From Halohasta salina (lineage in GTDB: Archaea > Halobacteriota > Halobacteria > Halobacteriales > Haloferacaceae), in assembly GCF_024178165.1 (NCBI RefSeq), contig NZ_JAMZIE010000002.1, positions 186,001 through 250,000 of the forward strand: DNA of 64,000 bases, given 5' to 3'. The translations under genes and the position numbers were made by a program. Shown here piece by piece: positions 25,474-33,956 of this stretch (position 1 is its first letter; the number at the start of each line of letters is the position of its first letter). The notes below the pieces were generated by a model. It saw nothing but the letters and a program-made list of their open reading frames with translations. It ran no database searches and was not told the DNA's origin.

Positions 25474-26277
25474 ATGTCCACAGATCTGCTCGTCGACCCC
25501 TCGTGGGTCGCCGACCGCCTAGACGAGCCGTCGGTCCGACTCGTCGACGTCCGTGAGGCGTGGGAGTACGACGCCATGGGCCACCTTCCCGGCGCGGTCT
25601 CGATCCCCTTCGACCGCTACCGCGAGGACGACTCGCCGGATCCGGGGACGCTGCCGGGCAGCGAGGCCTTCGTCGACCTGCTCGCGGCCGCCGGGATCGC
25701 CCCCGACGACACGATCGTCGCCTACGACGACACCCACGGCGTCTTCGCCGCTCGGCTGGTGCTCACGGCACTCGTCTACGGCCACGGCGACGTCCGACTC
25801 CTGAACGGCGATTTCAGCGCGTGGCGACGCGAGTACGAGGTCACCGACGCCACACCCGACATCGAGCCGGCCGACTACGAACCCCGAGGGATCGTGGCCG
25901 ACGCACCGATCGTCGACCGCGCGGCCGTCGCCGACGCCATCGACGGCGGCGAAACGACGCTGCTCGACACTCGTGAGGCGTGGGAGTACGAAGAGGGCCA
26001 CCTGCCCGGGGCGATCCGTCTCGACTGGATGGAACTCGTCGACGAGGAGACTCGGGGGGTCAAATCCCGCGACGACATCGAGACGCTGTTGGCCGACCGC
26101 GGTATCCCAATCGACCGCGAGCGCCGCATCGTTCTCTACTGCAACACCTCCCGACGGCTCAGTCACACCTTCGTCGTCCTTCGGTCCCTCGGCTTCGAAG
26201 ACGTCGCCGTTTACGAGGGCAGTATGAGCGAGTGGACCGACGCTGGCGGCGTGGTCGAGACCGAACGCAGTGACTAA
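25474..26277 (+). CDS. Second tandem-rhodanese sulfurtransferase
   Basis: A 267-residue protein with two rhodanese domains, about 5-130 and 145-262. The first domain has DVREAWEYDAMGHLPGA but an aspartate-containing AYDDTHG loop in place of the cysteine. The second has the same DTREAWEYEEGHLPGA and an active loop CNTSRRLS with the cysteine at residue 223. The repeated REAWEY shows an internal duplication. The CNTSRR loop differs from the CRIGER loop of the divergent neighbour, suggesting a different donor or acceptor. ATG 25474 follows a TATA-like box; a TTG at 25468 is less likely. Confidence 0.9.
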   Translation: MSTDLLVDPSWVADRLDEPSVRLVDVREAWEYDAMGHLPGAVSIPFDRYREDDSPDPGTLPGSEAFVDLLAAAGIAPDDTIVAYDDTHGVFAARLVLTALVYGHGDVRLLNGDFSAWRREYEVTDATPDIEPADYEPRGIVADAPIVDRAAVADAIDGGETTLLDTREAWEYEEGHLPGAIRLDWMELVDEETRGVKSRDDIETLLADRGIPIDRERRIVLYCNTSRRLSHTFVVLRSLGFEDVAVYEGSMSEWTDAGGVVETERSD

Positions 26278-26294
26278 CCGGGAGTAGTCGACGG

Positions 26295-26849
26295 CTACTC
26301 GAAGCCGCGGTCGACGCCCGCCTCGTCGATCAAGTCGTCGAGTTCCTTCGAGAGGAGTTCGTTGGCGTCCTCGAACGTCTCGGCGAGGTCATCGAGGCGG
26401 TCCGGCCGGTCGTCGATGTCGTACTCCATGGGACCGAACGCCGGGCTGTTGACGGCCTCCATCAGATCGGTGAAGAAGTCCTCGGCGGTCGTCGGTGCCT
26501 CGGCGTGGACCTTGATCGTCTCTTCGAGCCGGGTGGCCATCGATTCGGCCGCGGACTCGTCTTCAGGTGGCTGCTGGATCGCAAAGCGGCCGTCGTCGTC
26601 CGTCCGGCGGGGGAACAGTGGATCGAGCTCGTCGTCGACCTTTCGAGCGACCTGCGTGCCGACGCCCTGTAGCTCGTAGGGGTTTTTCGCGTAGGTCTTG
26701 AGCAGGTACACTCCCGCGTCGGGATGGCCGAGATACAGGTCCTCGCCGACGCCTCCTCGGCGGTGGCCGGCGACGGCGCGCCATCCATCCGGGTCACGAT
26801 CGTCTTCGCTGACGTCCGAAAGGATATCGTCCCAGTCTCTGACGCGCAT
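26295..26849 (-). CDS. Conserved acidic haloarchaeal protein, unknown function
   Basis: A 184-residue soluble protein starting MRVRDWDDILSDVSEDDRDP. It contains GEDLYLGHPDAGVYLLKTYAKNPYELQGVG, suggesting a beta-sheet core, and a long acidic C-terminal helical part rich in Asp/Glu/Leu ending VDRGFE. A longer start at 26906 is possible but would add Thr/Ala-rich sequence. I do not recognise a domain. It is convergent with the sulfurtransferase gene, 17 bp apart. Confidence 0.7.
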   Translation of the reverse strand: MRVRDWDDILSDVSEDDRDPDGWRAVAGHRRGGVGEDLYLGHPDAGVYLLKTYAKNPYELQGVGTQVARKVDDELDPLFPRRTDDDGRFAIQQPPEDESAAESMATRLEETIKVHAEAPTTAEDFFTDLMEAVNSPAFGPMEYDIDDRPDRLDDLAETFEDANELLSKELDDLIDEAGVDRGFE

Positions 26850-26999
26850 ACCCGACTCATACACCGATGGATGAATGAGCCTGTCGGTCACGGCTGCCGT
26901 AGTCACTGGCTACGTCGCGTAGGGTGCGACTACGGTTCGGTTGAGCCAACTGATACCGTGAACCACAGTTTCAAGAGGGATCGTTTCGTTGTCGCCCGC

Positions 27000-27341
27000 A
27001 TGGATACCGAGGGGCTCTTCGCGGTCGACCCCGACGATATCCCGCTGCTGGGAGCGACGTTCATGATCGCGGTTGGCTGTATCCTGCTGATCACCGATAT
27101 CGCGACCGGCCACCCCTTGGTCCCGTTTCTGATCGTTTCCGGGACGATCGCCTTCGTCGCCCTGACGCTCCAACGGATCCCCGAGCGCGATCTCACCGTG
27201 GTCGCCGCTGGAGTCGGGATGATAATCGGCAGTACGCTGGTGAGTGTCGACCTCCCGCTGCTGTTCGATTTCGACGGTCCGATCGGCGCGGCCTTCTTCC
27301 TGTTCGGCGCGATCGGGCTCTCCCGATATCTCGACGACTAG
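27000..27341 (+). CDS. Small membrane protein (113 aa), unknown
   Basis: A protein starting MDTEGLFAVDPDDIPLLGATF, with four hydrophobic segments of about 18-20 residues: around FMIAVGCILLITD, PFLIVSGTIAFVALTL, LTVVAAGVGMIIGSTL and GAAFFLFGAIGLSRYL. No motif is recognised. Its last four bases overlap the end of the convergent alkyltransferase-like gene. Confidence 0.65.
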   Translation: MDTEGLFAVDPDDIPLLGATFMIAVGCILLITDIATGHPLVPFLIVSGTIAFVALTLQRIPERDLTVVAAGVGMIIGSTLVSVDLPLLFDFDGPIGAAFFLFGAIGLSRYLDD

Positions 27342-27790
27342 TTTTCCAGTCGACGTAGCGCCGCGGCGATCCGTGGCGGGGTCGCTCCCTGCCCGTCCCG
27401 CACGCGGTGATCGGGGAGGAAAATGGGGATCGGGTTCGCTCGGAGGGCGTCCCGGACCGCTTCGAGATCGTCGTCGTCGCTCGGATCGAGGCCGGCGAGC
27501 CGTGCCAGCCGCGAGACGGTGACCGTCGACCCCGTCGCAACCGAGTCGAGGGCTTCGAGGACGTCCCGCTGGTCGGTCGGCACCGTCAGCCCGATCTCGG
27601 CGCGCTCGACGGGTGTCGGGTCACCGTGTAGATACGCCTCGACGGCGTCCAGCAACTCGTGGTCCGTCTCGGCGTCGGCTGGGACTTCCTCGGGGAACGA
27701 GACATCGATCACCCGGCCACCAGCGACCCCCAGCTGGACGACGCCGTCGAGGGAATCGAACCGTCGCGCGTAGATTCCTGCGGGAGACAT
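27338..27790 (-). CDS. Alkyltransferase-like protein lacking the acceptor cysteine
   Basis: A 150-residue member of the O6-alkylguanine-DNA alkyltransferase (MGMT) family. The DNA-binding domain has TVTVSRLARLAGLDPSD and the active-site block NPIPIFLPDHRVR, aligned to N-P-x-P-x-x-x-P-C-H-R-V. The cysteine position is Asp127 (codon GAT, 27410-27412), so it cannot accept an alkyl group. Alkyltransferase-like proteins elsewhere usually have Trp there and flag lesions for nucleotide excision repair. It is divergent from trpC, sharing the 88-bp upstream region. Confidence 0.85.
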   Translation of the reverse strand: MSPAGIYARRFDSLDGVVQLGVAGGRVIDVSFPEEVPADAETDHELLDAVEAYLHGDPTPVERAEIGLTVPTDQRDVLEALDSVATGSTVTVSRLARLAGLDPSDDDDLEAVRDALRANPIPIFLPDHRVRDGQGATPPRIAAALRRLEN

Positions 27791-27848
27791 TCTACCTCTG
27801 TCCAAGCCGCGGGTGGTTTCAAGGGTTCCGTCTCGTGGCGCAAGTGTT

Positions 27849-27876
27849 ATGTACATATACGTACATCAGTGTACAT
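27849..27876 (+). promoter_or_regulatory. Three 10-bp-spaced TGTACA-like boxes over the trpC promoter
   Basis: TGTACA at 27850-27855, CGTACA at 27860-27865 and TGTACA at 27870-27875 are spaced exactly 10 bp, one helix turn. The first two form an inverted repeat (ATGTACATA/TACGTACAT, eight of nine pairs). A TATA-like ACATATAC (27853-27860) lies between, 19-26 bp before ATG 27879. The arrangement looks like a repressor operator blocking TBP and polymerase. TGTACA is the TRP box core bound by TrpY in Methanothermobacter, as I recall it. Confidence 0.65.
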
Positions 27877-27878
27877 AG

Positions 27879-28649
27879 ATGAACTACACTGCGGAGGAGT
27901 TGGCACCAGCGGTCCGGGAGATCCTCGCGTCGGCCGCCGACCGTCCGGGAGGCGACTCGCGGGTCGACGTCGAGGCTCGGTCGCTGTCGGCGGCGTTCGC
28001 GGCCGCCGAAGATGACGGCCGCGTGCCGGTGATCGCGGAGGTCAAACCCACGAGTCCGACGACCGAGGGGACGACCGAGGCCGATCCGGTCGACCTCGCC
28101 GAGGCAATGGTCGAAGGTGGGGCGGCGGCGTTGTCGGTGCTCACCGAACCAGACCACTTCGGCGGCTCCGTCGAAAACCTCGAACGGATCCGTGCGGCGG
28201 TCGACGTGCCCGTCCTGCGCAAGGACTTCCTCCTGCGTGAGTCCCATCTCGACGCCGCCGAAAGCGACCTGATCCTGCTGATCGCCCGTTTCCTCGGCGA
28301 CGATCTCGAACCGATGCTTCGGGCCGCGGAAGACCGCGGCTTTCAGGCGCTGGTCGAGGTCCACACAGAGGACGAACTCGCGGCGGCGATCGAGGCCGGC
28401 GCGTCGATCATCGGGATCAACAACCGGGATCTCGGTCAGTTGGAAGTCGACCTCGCTACCTTCGAAAAACTGGCGCCCAACGCGCCAGCCGACGTGACCC
28501 TGATCGCCGAAAGCGGCGTGTCGACGGTCGAAGACGTACAGCGAATGCGTGAGACGGGGGCCGATGGACTGTTGATCGGAACTGCCATCATGGACGGCGA
28601 TCCAGAAACGAACACACAGCGGTTTACAGGAGCTACCAATGAGCACTGA
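27879..28649 (+). CDS. trpC: Indole-3-glycerol-phosphate synthase
   Basis: A 256-residue TIM-barrel enzyme closing the indole ring of CdRP in tryptophan synthesis. Motifs: [14 protein letters not shown] (catalytic lysine and phosphate site; the usual S-P-S is T-S-P), [36 protein letters not shown] and LIAESGVST. It is the first gene of a trpC-trpB-trpA block and lies immediately behind the boxed promoter. The stop overlaps the trpB start by 11 bp. Confidence 0.96.
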   Translation: MNYTAEELAPAVREILASAADRPGGDSRVDVEARSLSAAFAAAEDDGRVPVIAEVKPTSPTTEGTTEADPVDLAEAMVEGGAAALSVLTEPDHFGGSVENLERIRAAVDVPVLRKDFLLRESHLDAAESDLILLIARFLGDDLEPMLRAAEDRGFQALVEVHTEDELAAAIEAGASIIGINNRDLGQLEVDLATFEKLAPNAPADVTLIAESGVSTVEDVQRMRETGADGLLIGTAIMDGDPETNTQRFTGATNEH

Positions 28650-29928
28650 CGGCAAGTTCGGCGACTACGGCGGACAGTACGTTCCCGAGGCACTGATGCC
28701 CGCGATCGGGGAGTTAGACGACGCCTACCAGCGGTACGTCCTGAATAACGAAGACGGATTCATGGACGAGTTCCGCGAGCGGCTGGCTGATTTCGGGGGT
28801 CGACCCACCCCGCTGCAGCGTGCGGACCGGCTCTCGGAGCGCTACGACCTCGACGTCTATCTCAAACGCGAGGACCTGTTGCACGGTGGCGCACACAAAC
28901 TGAACAACGCCCTCGGGCAGGTCCTACTCGCCAAATATATGGGCAAAGAGCGGATCATCGCCGAGACCGGCGCGGGCCAACACGGCACTGCGACCGCGAT
29001 GGCGGCGGCGCATCTCGATATGCCCTGTACGATCTACATGGGCGAACGGGACATCAACCGCCAGCGCCCCAACGTCTTCCGGATGAAGCTCAACGGGTCG
29101 GACGTCAAACCGGTGACGGCGGGTCGCGGCACGCTCAAGGAGGCGATTTCGGAGACGATGCGCGACTGGGCGGCGACCGTCGAGTCGACCCACTACGTGA
29201 TCGGATCCGTCGTCGGCCCCCACCCGTTCCCGGCGATGGTCCGGGACTTTCAGGCCGTCATCTCCGAGGAAGCCCGCAGGCAGGCACAGGAGAAGATCGG
29301 CGGCCTCCCCGATTCGGTCATCGCGTGTGCGGGCGGCGGCTCGAACACGATGGGGACGTTCGCCAACTTCGTCGACGACGATGGCGCGGAACGGAGTTCC
29401 GCGGACGACCCGAGCGGCGACGAGCCGCGAGGGCGCGTCGACCTCTATGCGGTGGAGGCCGGCGGCTCCTCGCTCGCTGTCGACGAGGAGGCAGGTGTCG
29501 CACCCAACTCCGCGTCGCTGTCGACGGGCGAGGAGGGCGTCCTCCACGGCGCACGCACCAAACTCCTGCAGGATTCGTTCGGCCAGATCATGGAGTCCCA
29601 CAGCATCTCCTCGGGGCTGGATTACGCCGGTGTCGGGCCGGAGTTGGCCCACTTGGTCGACACCGACCGCGTGACGCCAGTGGCGGTCGACGACGACGTG
29701 GCGCTCGAAGGGTTCCATCGGCTCTCCCAGACGGAGGGAATCATTCCGGCCTTGGAGACCGCTCACGCCTTCGGCTACCTCGAAGAACACCACGCGGAGC
29801 TGTCCGGAAGCGTGATCGTCAACGTCTCCGGTCGCGGCGACAAGGACCTCCAGTCGGCGATCGAGGAGACCGACGCCCGCGACGTGCCGAACGCGCCGGA
29901 CATGTCGATGTTCGCGGAGGGAATCTAG
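28639..29928 (+). CDS. trpB: Tryptophan synthase, beta subunit
   Basis: A 429-residue PLP enzyme joining indole and serine. The PLP lysine is in [18 protein letters not shown] is the carboxylate loop, and [10 protein letters not shown] binds the PLP phosphate. It is a TrpB1-type with a full COMM domain for pairing with TrpA. An acidic insertion of about 20 residues ([20 protein letters not shown]) follows the phosphate loop, a haloarchaeal-looking expansion. The start overlaps trpC, and trpA begins directly after its stop. Confidence 0.97.
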   Translation: MSTDGKFGDYGGQYVPEALMPAIGELDDAYQRYVLNNEDGFMDEFRERLADFGGRPTPLQRADRLSERYDLDVYLKREDLLHGGAHKLNNALGQVLLAKYMGKERIIAETGAGQHGTATAMAAAHLDMPCTIYMGERDINRQRPNVFRMKLNGSDVKPVTAGRGTLKEAISETMRDWAATVESTHYVIGSVVGPHPFPAMVRDFQAVISEEARRQAQEKIGGLPDSVIACAGGGSNTMGTFANFVDDDGAERSSADDPSGDEPRGRVDLYAVEAGGSSLAVDEEAGVAPNSASLSTGEEGVLHGARTKLLQDSFGQIMESHSISSGLDYAGVGPELAHLVDTDRVTPVAVDDDVALEGFHRLSQTEGIIPALETAHAFGYLEEHHAELSGSVIVNVSGRGDKDLQSAIEETDARDVPNAPDMSMFAEGI

Positions 29929-30786
29929 ATGGCCGAAAACGAGGCGATCGCCGCGGCGTTCGCCGACGGCCCCGCCTTCATCCCGTATCTCGCGGTCGGC
30001 GACCCCGACTACGAGGCCTCGAAAGCGTACGTCGAGGCGCTGGCCCGCGGCGGCGCGGACATCATCGAACTCGGCCTCCCCTTCTCGGAGCCGATCGCCG
30101 AGGGCTCGACGATCCAGAACGCGATCGTTCGGGCGCTGGAAGGTGGGATGACCCCCAGCCGCTTTTTCGAGTTCGTCACCGAGTTGGACGTCGACGTTCC
30201 ACTCGTCTGCATGACGTATTATAACCTCATTTACCAATACGGACGATCCCGAGGGGGTGCTCCCGGTCCCGACGCCTTCGTCGAGCGCGCCGCCGAGGTC
30301 GGGATTTCAGGGCTCGTCGTCCCGGACCTCCCTGCCGAGGAGGCCGACCCGCTTCGGGAGGCCTGCGACGACCACGGGCTGGACCTCGTCTTTATCGTCG
30401 CGCCGACGACCGAAGGCGAGCGGCTCGAACGCATGATGGAGCGCGTCTCGGGCTACGTCTACGTGCAGGCTCGACTCGGGACGACCGGCGCCAAGACGGA
30501 CGTCTCGGACCAGACGACCCGGAGTCTCCAGCGGCTCTCGGAGTGGGACGTACCCAAAGCAGTGGGCTTCGGGATCTCCTCGGGCGATCAAGCGGCCAGA
30601 ATCGTCGCCAACGGGGCCGACGGGATTATCGTCGGCAGTGCGCTGGTCGACATCGTCGCGGAGGGAGCCAGCTCCGAGCGGCCGGTCGAGGAGACCGCCG
30701 CCGAACTGGAAGCGAAGGCCCGCGAACTCGCCGAGGGAACACGGGAGGGGGCGGCCCGACGCTCCCCCGATGTCGACGCCATTTGA
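29929..30786 (+). CDS. trpA: Tryptophan synthase, alpha subunit
   Basis: A 285-residue TIM-barrel enzyme cleaving indole-3-glycerol phosphate. Catalytic-site patterns: [28 protein letters not shown] (the catalytic glutamate region, with the usual DP replaced by EP), [10 protein letters not shown], and [12 protein letters not shown]. It starts one base after the trpB stop, so the two subunits are made together. The tail after about residue 255 is Ala/Glu/Arg-rich and lies beyond the family core. Confidence 0.96.
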   Translation: MAENEAIAAAFADGPAFIPYLAVGDPDYEASKAYVEALARGGADIIELGLPFSEPIAEGSTIQNAIVRALEGGMTPSRFFEFVTELDVDVPLVCMTYYNLIYQYGRSRGGAPGPDAFVERAAEVGISGLVVPDLPAEEADPLREACDDHGLDLVFIVAPTTEGERLERMMERVSGYVYVQARLGTTGAKTDVSDQTTRSLQRLSEWDVPKAVGFGISSGDQAARIVANGADGIIVGSALVDIVAEGASSERPVEETAAELEAKARELAEGTREGAARRSPDVDAI

Positions 30787-30842
30787 AGCCACAGAGTCGC
30801 AAGCTACATAGCCCGCGGCTGACAGAGAGTGACACAACAACC

Positions 30843-31637
30843 ATGTCCGCAGGACTCACCGCTCGGCTCGAACGGGTTTCGACAGACGGCCGCTACCTGA
30901 TCGTCCCGATGGATCACGGGATCACGATGGGGGCCGTCACCGGACTCAAAGACCTCGAAGGCACCGTCGACGGCATTACCAGCGGCGGCGCCGACGCCGT
31001 CCTCACCCAGAAGGGGGTCGCCGGCCGCGTCCACCCGCACAAAAACGGCAGCGGCTACATCGTCCACGTCAACGGGTCGACGACGATCGGTCCGGACGAA
31101 AACGACAAGCGGGTGACCTGCTCCGTCGAGGAGGCCATCCGTGCGGGTGCCGATGCCGTCTCGTTCCATATCAACGTCGGCTCGAACTACGAGCCAAAGC
31201 AGATCGAAGATCTCGCGGAGCTGACGGGGGAGGCCAGCCGCTATGGGCTTCCCGTGTTGGCGATGGCCTACGCTCGCGGGCCGGGTATTCAGGGCGACGA
31301 GCCCGAATACCTGGGTCACGCCGTCCGGCTCGCCGAGGAACTCGGTGCCGACGTCGTCAAAACAGGCTACAGCGGCGATGCCGAGAGTTTCCAGCACGTC
31401 TGTGAGTCGACGAATCTCCCGATCGTGATCGCCGGCGGAGCCCGGGGAACGGACGCCGAAACCGTCGAGATGGTCCGCGGCGCGATGGATGCCGGGGCGG
31501 CGGGTGTCTCGATGGGCCGATCGATCTTCCAGCACGAGGATCCCGAATCGATCACTCGCGCCGTCTCGGCGGTCATCCACGACGATATGGACGCCGAGGA
31601 CGCGCTGGTCGCTGCCGGACTGACTGTCGAAGCCTAA
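30843..31637 (+). CDS. 2-amino-3,7-dideoxy-D-threo-hept-6-ulosonate synthase (class I aldolase family)
   Basis: A 264-residue archaeal ADH synthase (AroA'), the first step of the alternative shikimate entry, joining 6-deoxy-5-ketofructose phosphate and aspartate semialdehyde. Motifs: LIVPMDHGITMGA, ADAVLTQKGVAGR, and the Schiff-base lysine in ADVVKTGYSGD. Related fructose-bisphosphate aldolases share the fold, but its place just before AroB' and after trpCBA supports the aromatic role. ATG 30843 follows a 56-bp gap after trpA. Confidence 0.92.
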   Translation: MSAGLTARLERVSTDGRYLIVPMDHGITMGAVTGLKDLEGTVDGITSGGADAVLTQKGVAGRVHPHKNGSGYIVHVNGSTTIGPDENDKRVTCSVEEAIRAGADAVSFHINVGSNYEPKQIEDLAELTGEASRYGLPVLAMAYARGPGIQGDEPEYLGHAVRLAEELGADVVKTGYSGDAESFQHVCESTNLPIVIAGGARGTDAETVEMVRGAMDAGAAGVSMGRSIFQHEDPESITRAVSAVIHDDMDAEDALVAAGLTVEA

Positions 31638-31867
31638 CAGCGTACAGGAACCCTTTTGCCGGATTCCGGTTAGCTTCCCGAGAACACATCAGTCCGCCGA
31701 GCAGTGTCACGAGCAGGATCGGAACGACCCACCCCAGCCCCTGTCCCGATTGCATCCGATCAACCGTCGGCTCACCGACCGAAAAGCGTGGTGGAGGGTA
31801 AAAGATCGGACCCCCCGATGGCTGTGCTTCCGTCACGTTCAAGCCGTCCCACCTTGACCGACAGGTA
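31638..31867. other. Intergenic region between the two shikimate-entry genes
   Basis: A 230-bp stretch with no convincing gene. On the minus strand ATG 31755 opens a short frame whose first 24 residues look like a membrane helix (WVVPILLVTLLGGLM), but coding bias is lost afterwards and the frame runs into the upstream gene. It might be the remnant of a membrane-protein gene. A promoter for the gene at 31868 is possible but not obvious. Confidence 0.4.
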
Positions 31868-33031
31868 ATGACGCGAACGGTCTGGTTGAAAGCCGACGAC
31901 ACGGTCGGCGACTGGGAGACACGCAAGCATCGGATCACGGCGGCGATCGAAGCCGGCGTCGACTGGGTACTGGTCGACGAAAGCGACGTGGGGCGGGTCC
32001 GCGAACTCGGCGATATCAACGTCGCGGCGTTCCGGTCGGACGCCGATATGGTCGACGAGGCGGAATCCGAGACGGCAGTCGCCGACGCCTACTTCGTCGG
32101 CAAGGACGGCGAGGGCGACGGGACGGTCGACCTCCCCTCGGATTTCTCCGGTTCTGCGGATCTGACGACGCTTCGTCACAGCGACGACCGAGCACAGGGG
32201 GCCTACGTCCGCATCTTCGACCAGGACTACGAAGCCTTTGCTGAGGCCGCGGCCCGCGATGCCGATTACACGATCGTCATCGGCGAGGACTGGACGATCA
32301 TTCCCCTCGAAAACCTGATCGCCCGGATCGGCGAGGAGACCGATCTACTGGCCGGTGTGACGACAGCCGACGAGGCCCAGACCGCCTTCGAGACCCTCGA
32401 ACTGGGGGCCGACGGCGTGCTCCTCGACACCGACAACCCCGACGAAATACGGGAGACCGTCGAGGTGCGGGACGCCGCCGAGCGCGAGACGCTGGATCTC
32501 CAGTACGGCGAAGTCCTCGAGGTCGAACGGACCGGGATGGCCGACCGCGTCTGTATCGACACCGGGAGCCTGATGGACCACGACGAGGGGATGTTGATCG
32601 GCTCGATGTCCCGTGGGCTGTTTTTCGTCCACGCCGAGACCGCCGAATCCCCGTACGTCGCCTCCCGGCCGTTCCGGGTCAACGCCGGGGCGGTCCACGC
32701 CTACGTCCGGACGCCGGACGGCGGCACGAAGTACCTCGCGGAGTTGAAAAGCGGCGACGAGGTGCAGGTCGTCGACACCGACGGCAACACCCGCGAGGCG
32801 ATCGTCGGCCGCGTGAAGATCGAGAAACGGCCCATGTTCCGGGTCGAACTCGACGTCGACGGCGACCGGATCGAGACGCTGCTCCAGAACGCCGAGACGA
32901 TCAAGGTCGCGACGAGTGAGGGCCGGAAAGCCGTCACCGATCTCGAAGCCGGCGACGAGATGCTGATCTACTACGAGGACGTCGCCCGCCACTTCGGTGA
33001 AGCAGTCGAAGAAAGTATTATCGAAAAGTAA
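31868..33031 (+). CDS. 3-dehydroquinate synthase II (archaeal AroB')
   Basis: A 387-residue NAD-dependent enzyme converting the ADH synthase product to 3-dehydroquinate. Family hallmarks: MTRTVWLKADDTVGDWE, the PLENLIA segment, DTGSLMDHDEGMLIGSMSRGLFFVHAE, FRVNAGAVHAY and the C-terminal EDVARHFGEAVEE. Together with the preceding gene and trpCBA it makes a five-gene aromatic block. The spacer of 230 bp suggests a separate promoter. Confidence 0.95.
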   Translation: MTRTVWLKADDTVGDWETRKHRITAAIEAGVDWVLVDESDVGRVRELGDINVAAFRSDADMVDEAESETAVADAYFVGKDGEGDGTVDLPSDFSGSADLTTLRHSDDRAQGAYVRIFDQDYEAFAEAAARDADYTIVIGEDWTIIPLENLIARIGEETDLLAGVTTADEAQTAFETLELGADGVLLDTDNPDEIRETVEVRDAAERETLDLQYGEVLEVERTGMADRVCIDTGSLMDHDEGMLIGSMSRGLFFVHAETAESPYVASRPFRVNAGAVHAYVRTPDGGTKYLAELKSGDEVQVVDTDGNTREAIVGRVKIEKRPMFRVELDVDGDRIETLLQNAETIKVATSEGRKAVTDLEAGDEMLIYYEDVARHFGEAVEESIIEK

Positions 33032-33065
33032 GGTTTTACTGACCACTCAGGCGAGAATCACTGTA

Positions 33066-33073
33066 TTTTATAC
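33066..33073 (+). promoter_or_regulatory. TATA box for the 33096 stress-protein gene
   Basis: TTTTATAC lies 23-30 bp before ATG 33096, a clear leaderless promoter that fixes the start. Confidence 0.5.
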
Positions 33074-33095
33074 CCGATTAGCACGCAGAACGCGT

Positions 33096-33920
33096 ATGAT
33101 GATCGGGGTCTCGAACGCTCAGGAGCCGTCCGACAAGCACGTGTCGGGCGGTTCCTGTCTCCTCGGCCCGATCGACGACGAGACGGCCCGGCGGCGTGCC
33201 GTCTCGATCGCTCACGCACTCGCCGCCGACCGCGGCACCGAGTTGCTCGTTAGCGCCACGGACGCCGACGCACCCGGGGTCTTGCCGGAGAGCCACCGCG
33301 AGCGCCACTGTTCGTCGGTAACGCCCGTCGAACCTGCGGCGACGCTCGATCCGATCGTCGACCGGTACGATCCGTCGGTGATGGTTGTCAAGCGCCGTAC
33401 CGATCAGCGACTGTTCGAGGAACTGTTCTCCGACCGCGCCGAACGACTCTCGACGAGCGCCGACGTGTTGACCGTCGACGGTCGCGGCGAGACCGACCGG
33501 ATCGCCTCGGTGTTGATCCCGATCGCCGGCGGCGACCACAGTCGGCTGGCCGTCGAGGCCGGGGTCGCGGTCGCCCGCGCCAACGACGCCGCCGTCGACC
33601 TGTTTCACGTGGTCGACGGCGACGACTCGGCGGCCCGCGATCGGGGGCGTGTCCTCCTCGAGGCGGCCCGCGACGCCGTCGCCACCGACGGAGTCGACGT
33701 CGACACGTGGCTCTACGAGGCTCCCGATGCGCCGGCGGCGATCACCGAGCAGTCACAGTACTACGACCTGACGGTGATGGGCGCGCCGACCAACGGCCCG
33801 CTCGAACGGTTCGTCTTCGGGTCGACCTCGAAACAGGTCCAACGTGAGGCCGACTCGCCGGTGATCGTCGCCCACGCCGGGGGCGGCACACGGGAGTCGC
33901 TTCCGGTACCGGAGCCGTAG
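33096..33920 (+). CDS. Double-domain universal stress protein
   Basis: A 274-residue protein of two Usp halves. The N-terminal half (about 1-125) is degenerate, with no glycine loop. The C-terminal half (about 135-262) has ASVLIPIAGGDHSRLAV and the nucleotide loop VMGAPTNGPLERFVFGSTSKQV, fitting G-x-x-x-G-x9-G-S. ATP binding by this half is likely. Genes of this sort are numerous in haloarchaea; the specific stress is unknown. It is convergent with purB. Confidence 0.85.
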   Translation: MMIGVSNAQEPSDKHVSGGSCLLGPIDDETARRRAVSIAHALAADRGTELLVSATDADAPGVLPESHRERHCSSVTPVEPAATLDPIVDRYDPSVMVVKRRTDQRLFEELFSDRAERLSTSADVLTVDGRGETDRIASVLIPIAGGDHSRLAVEAGVAVARANDAAVDLFHVVDGDDSAARDRGRVLLEAARDAVATDGVDVDTWLYEAPDAPAAITEQSQYYDLTVMGAPTNGPLERFVFGSTSKQVQREADSPVIVAHAGGGTRESLPVPEP

Positions 33921-33956
33921 CCACCGACTACCGGCGGCGGCAGCCTGTTGCAGTGT

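Noticed and set aside
31573-31755. A minus-strand short membrane-like peptide starting MQSGQGLGWVVPILL
   Set aside because: The hydrophobic start is suggestive but coding bias fades after about 24 codons and the frame runs antisense into the ADH synthase gene; at most a gene remnant.
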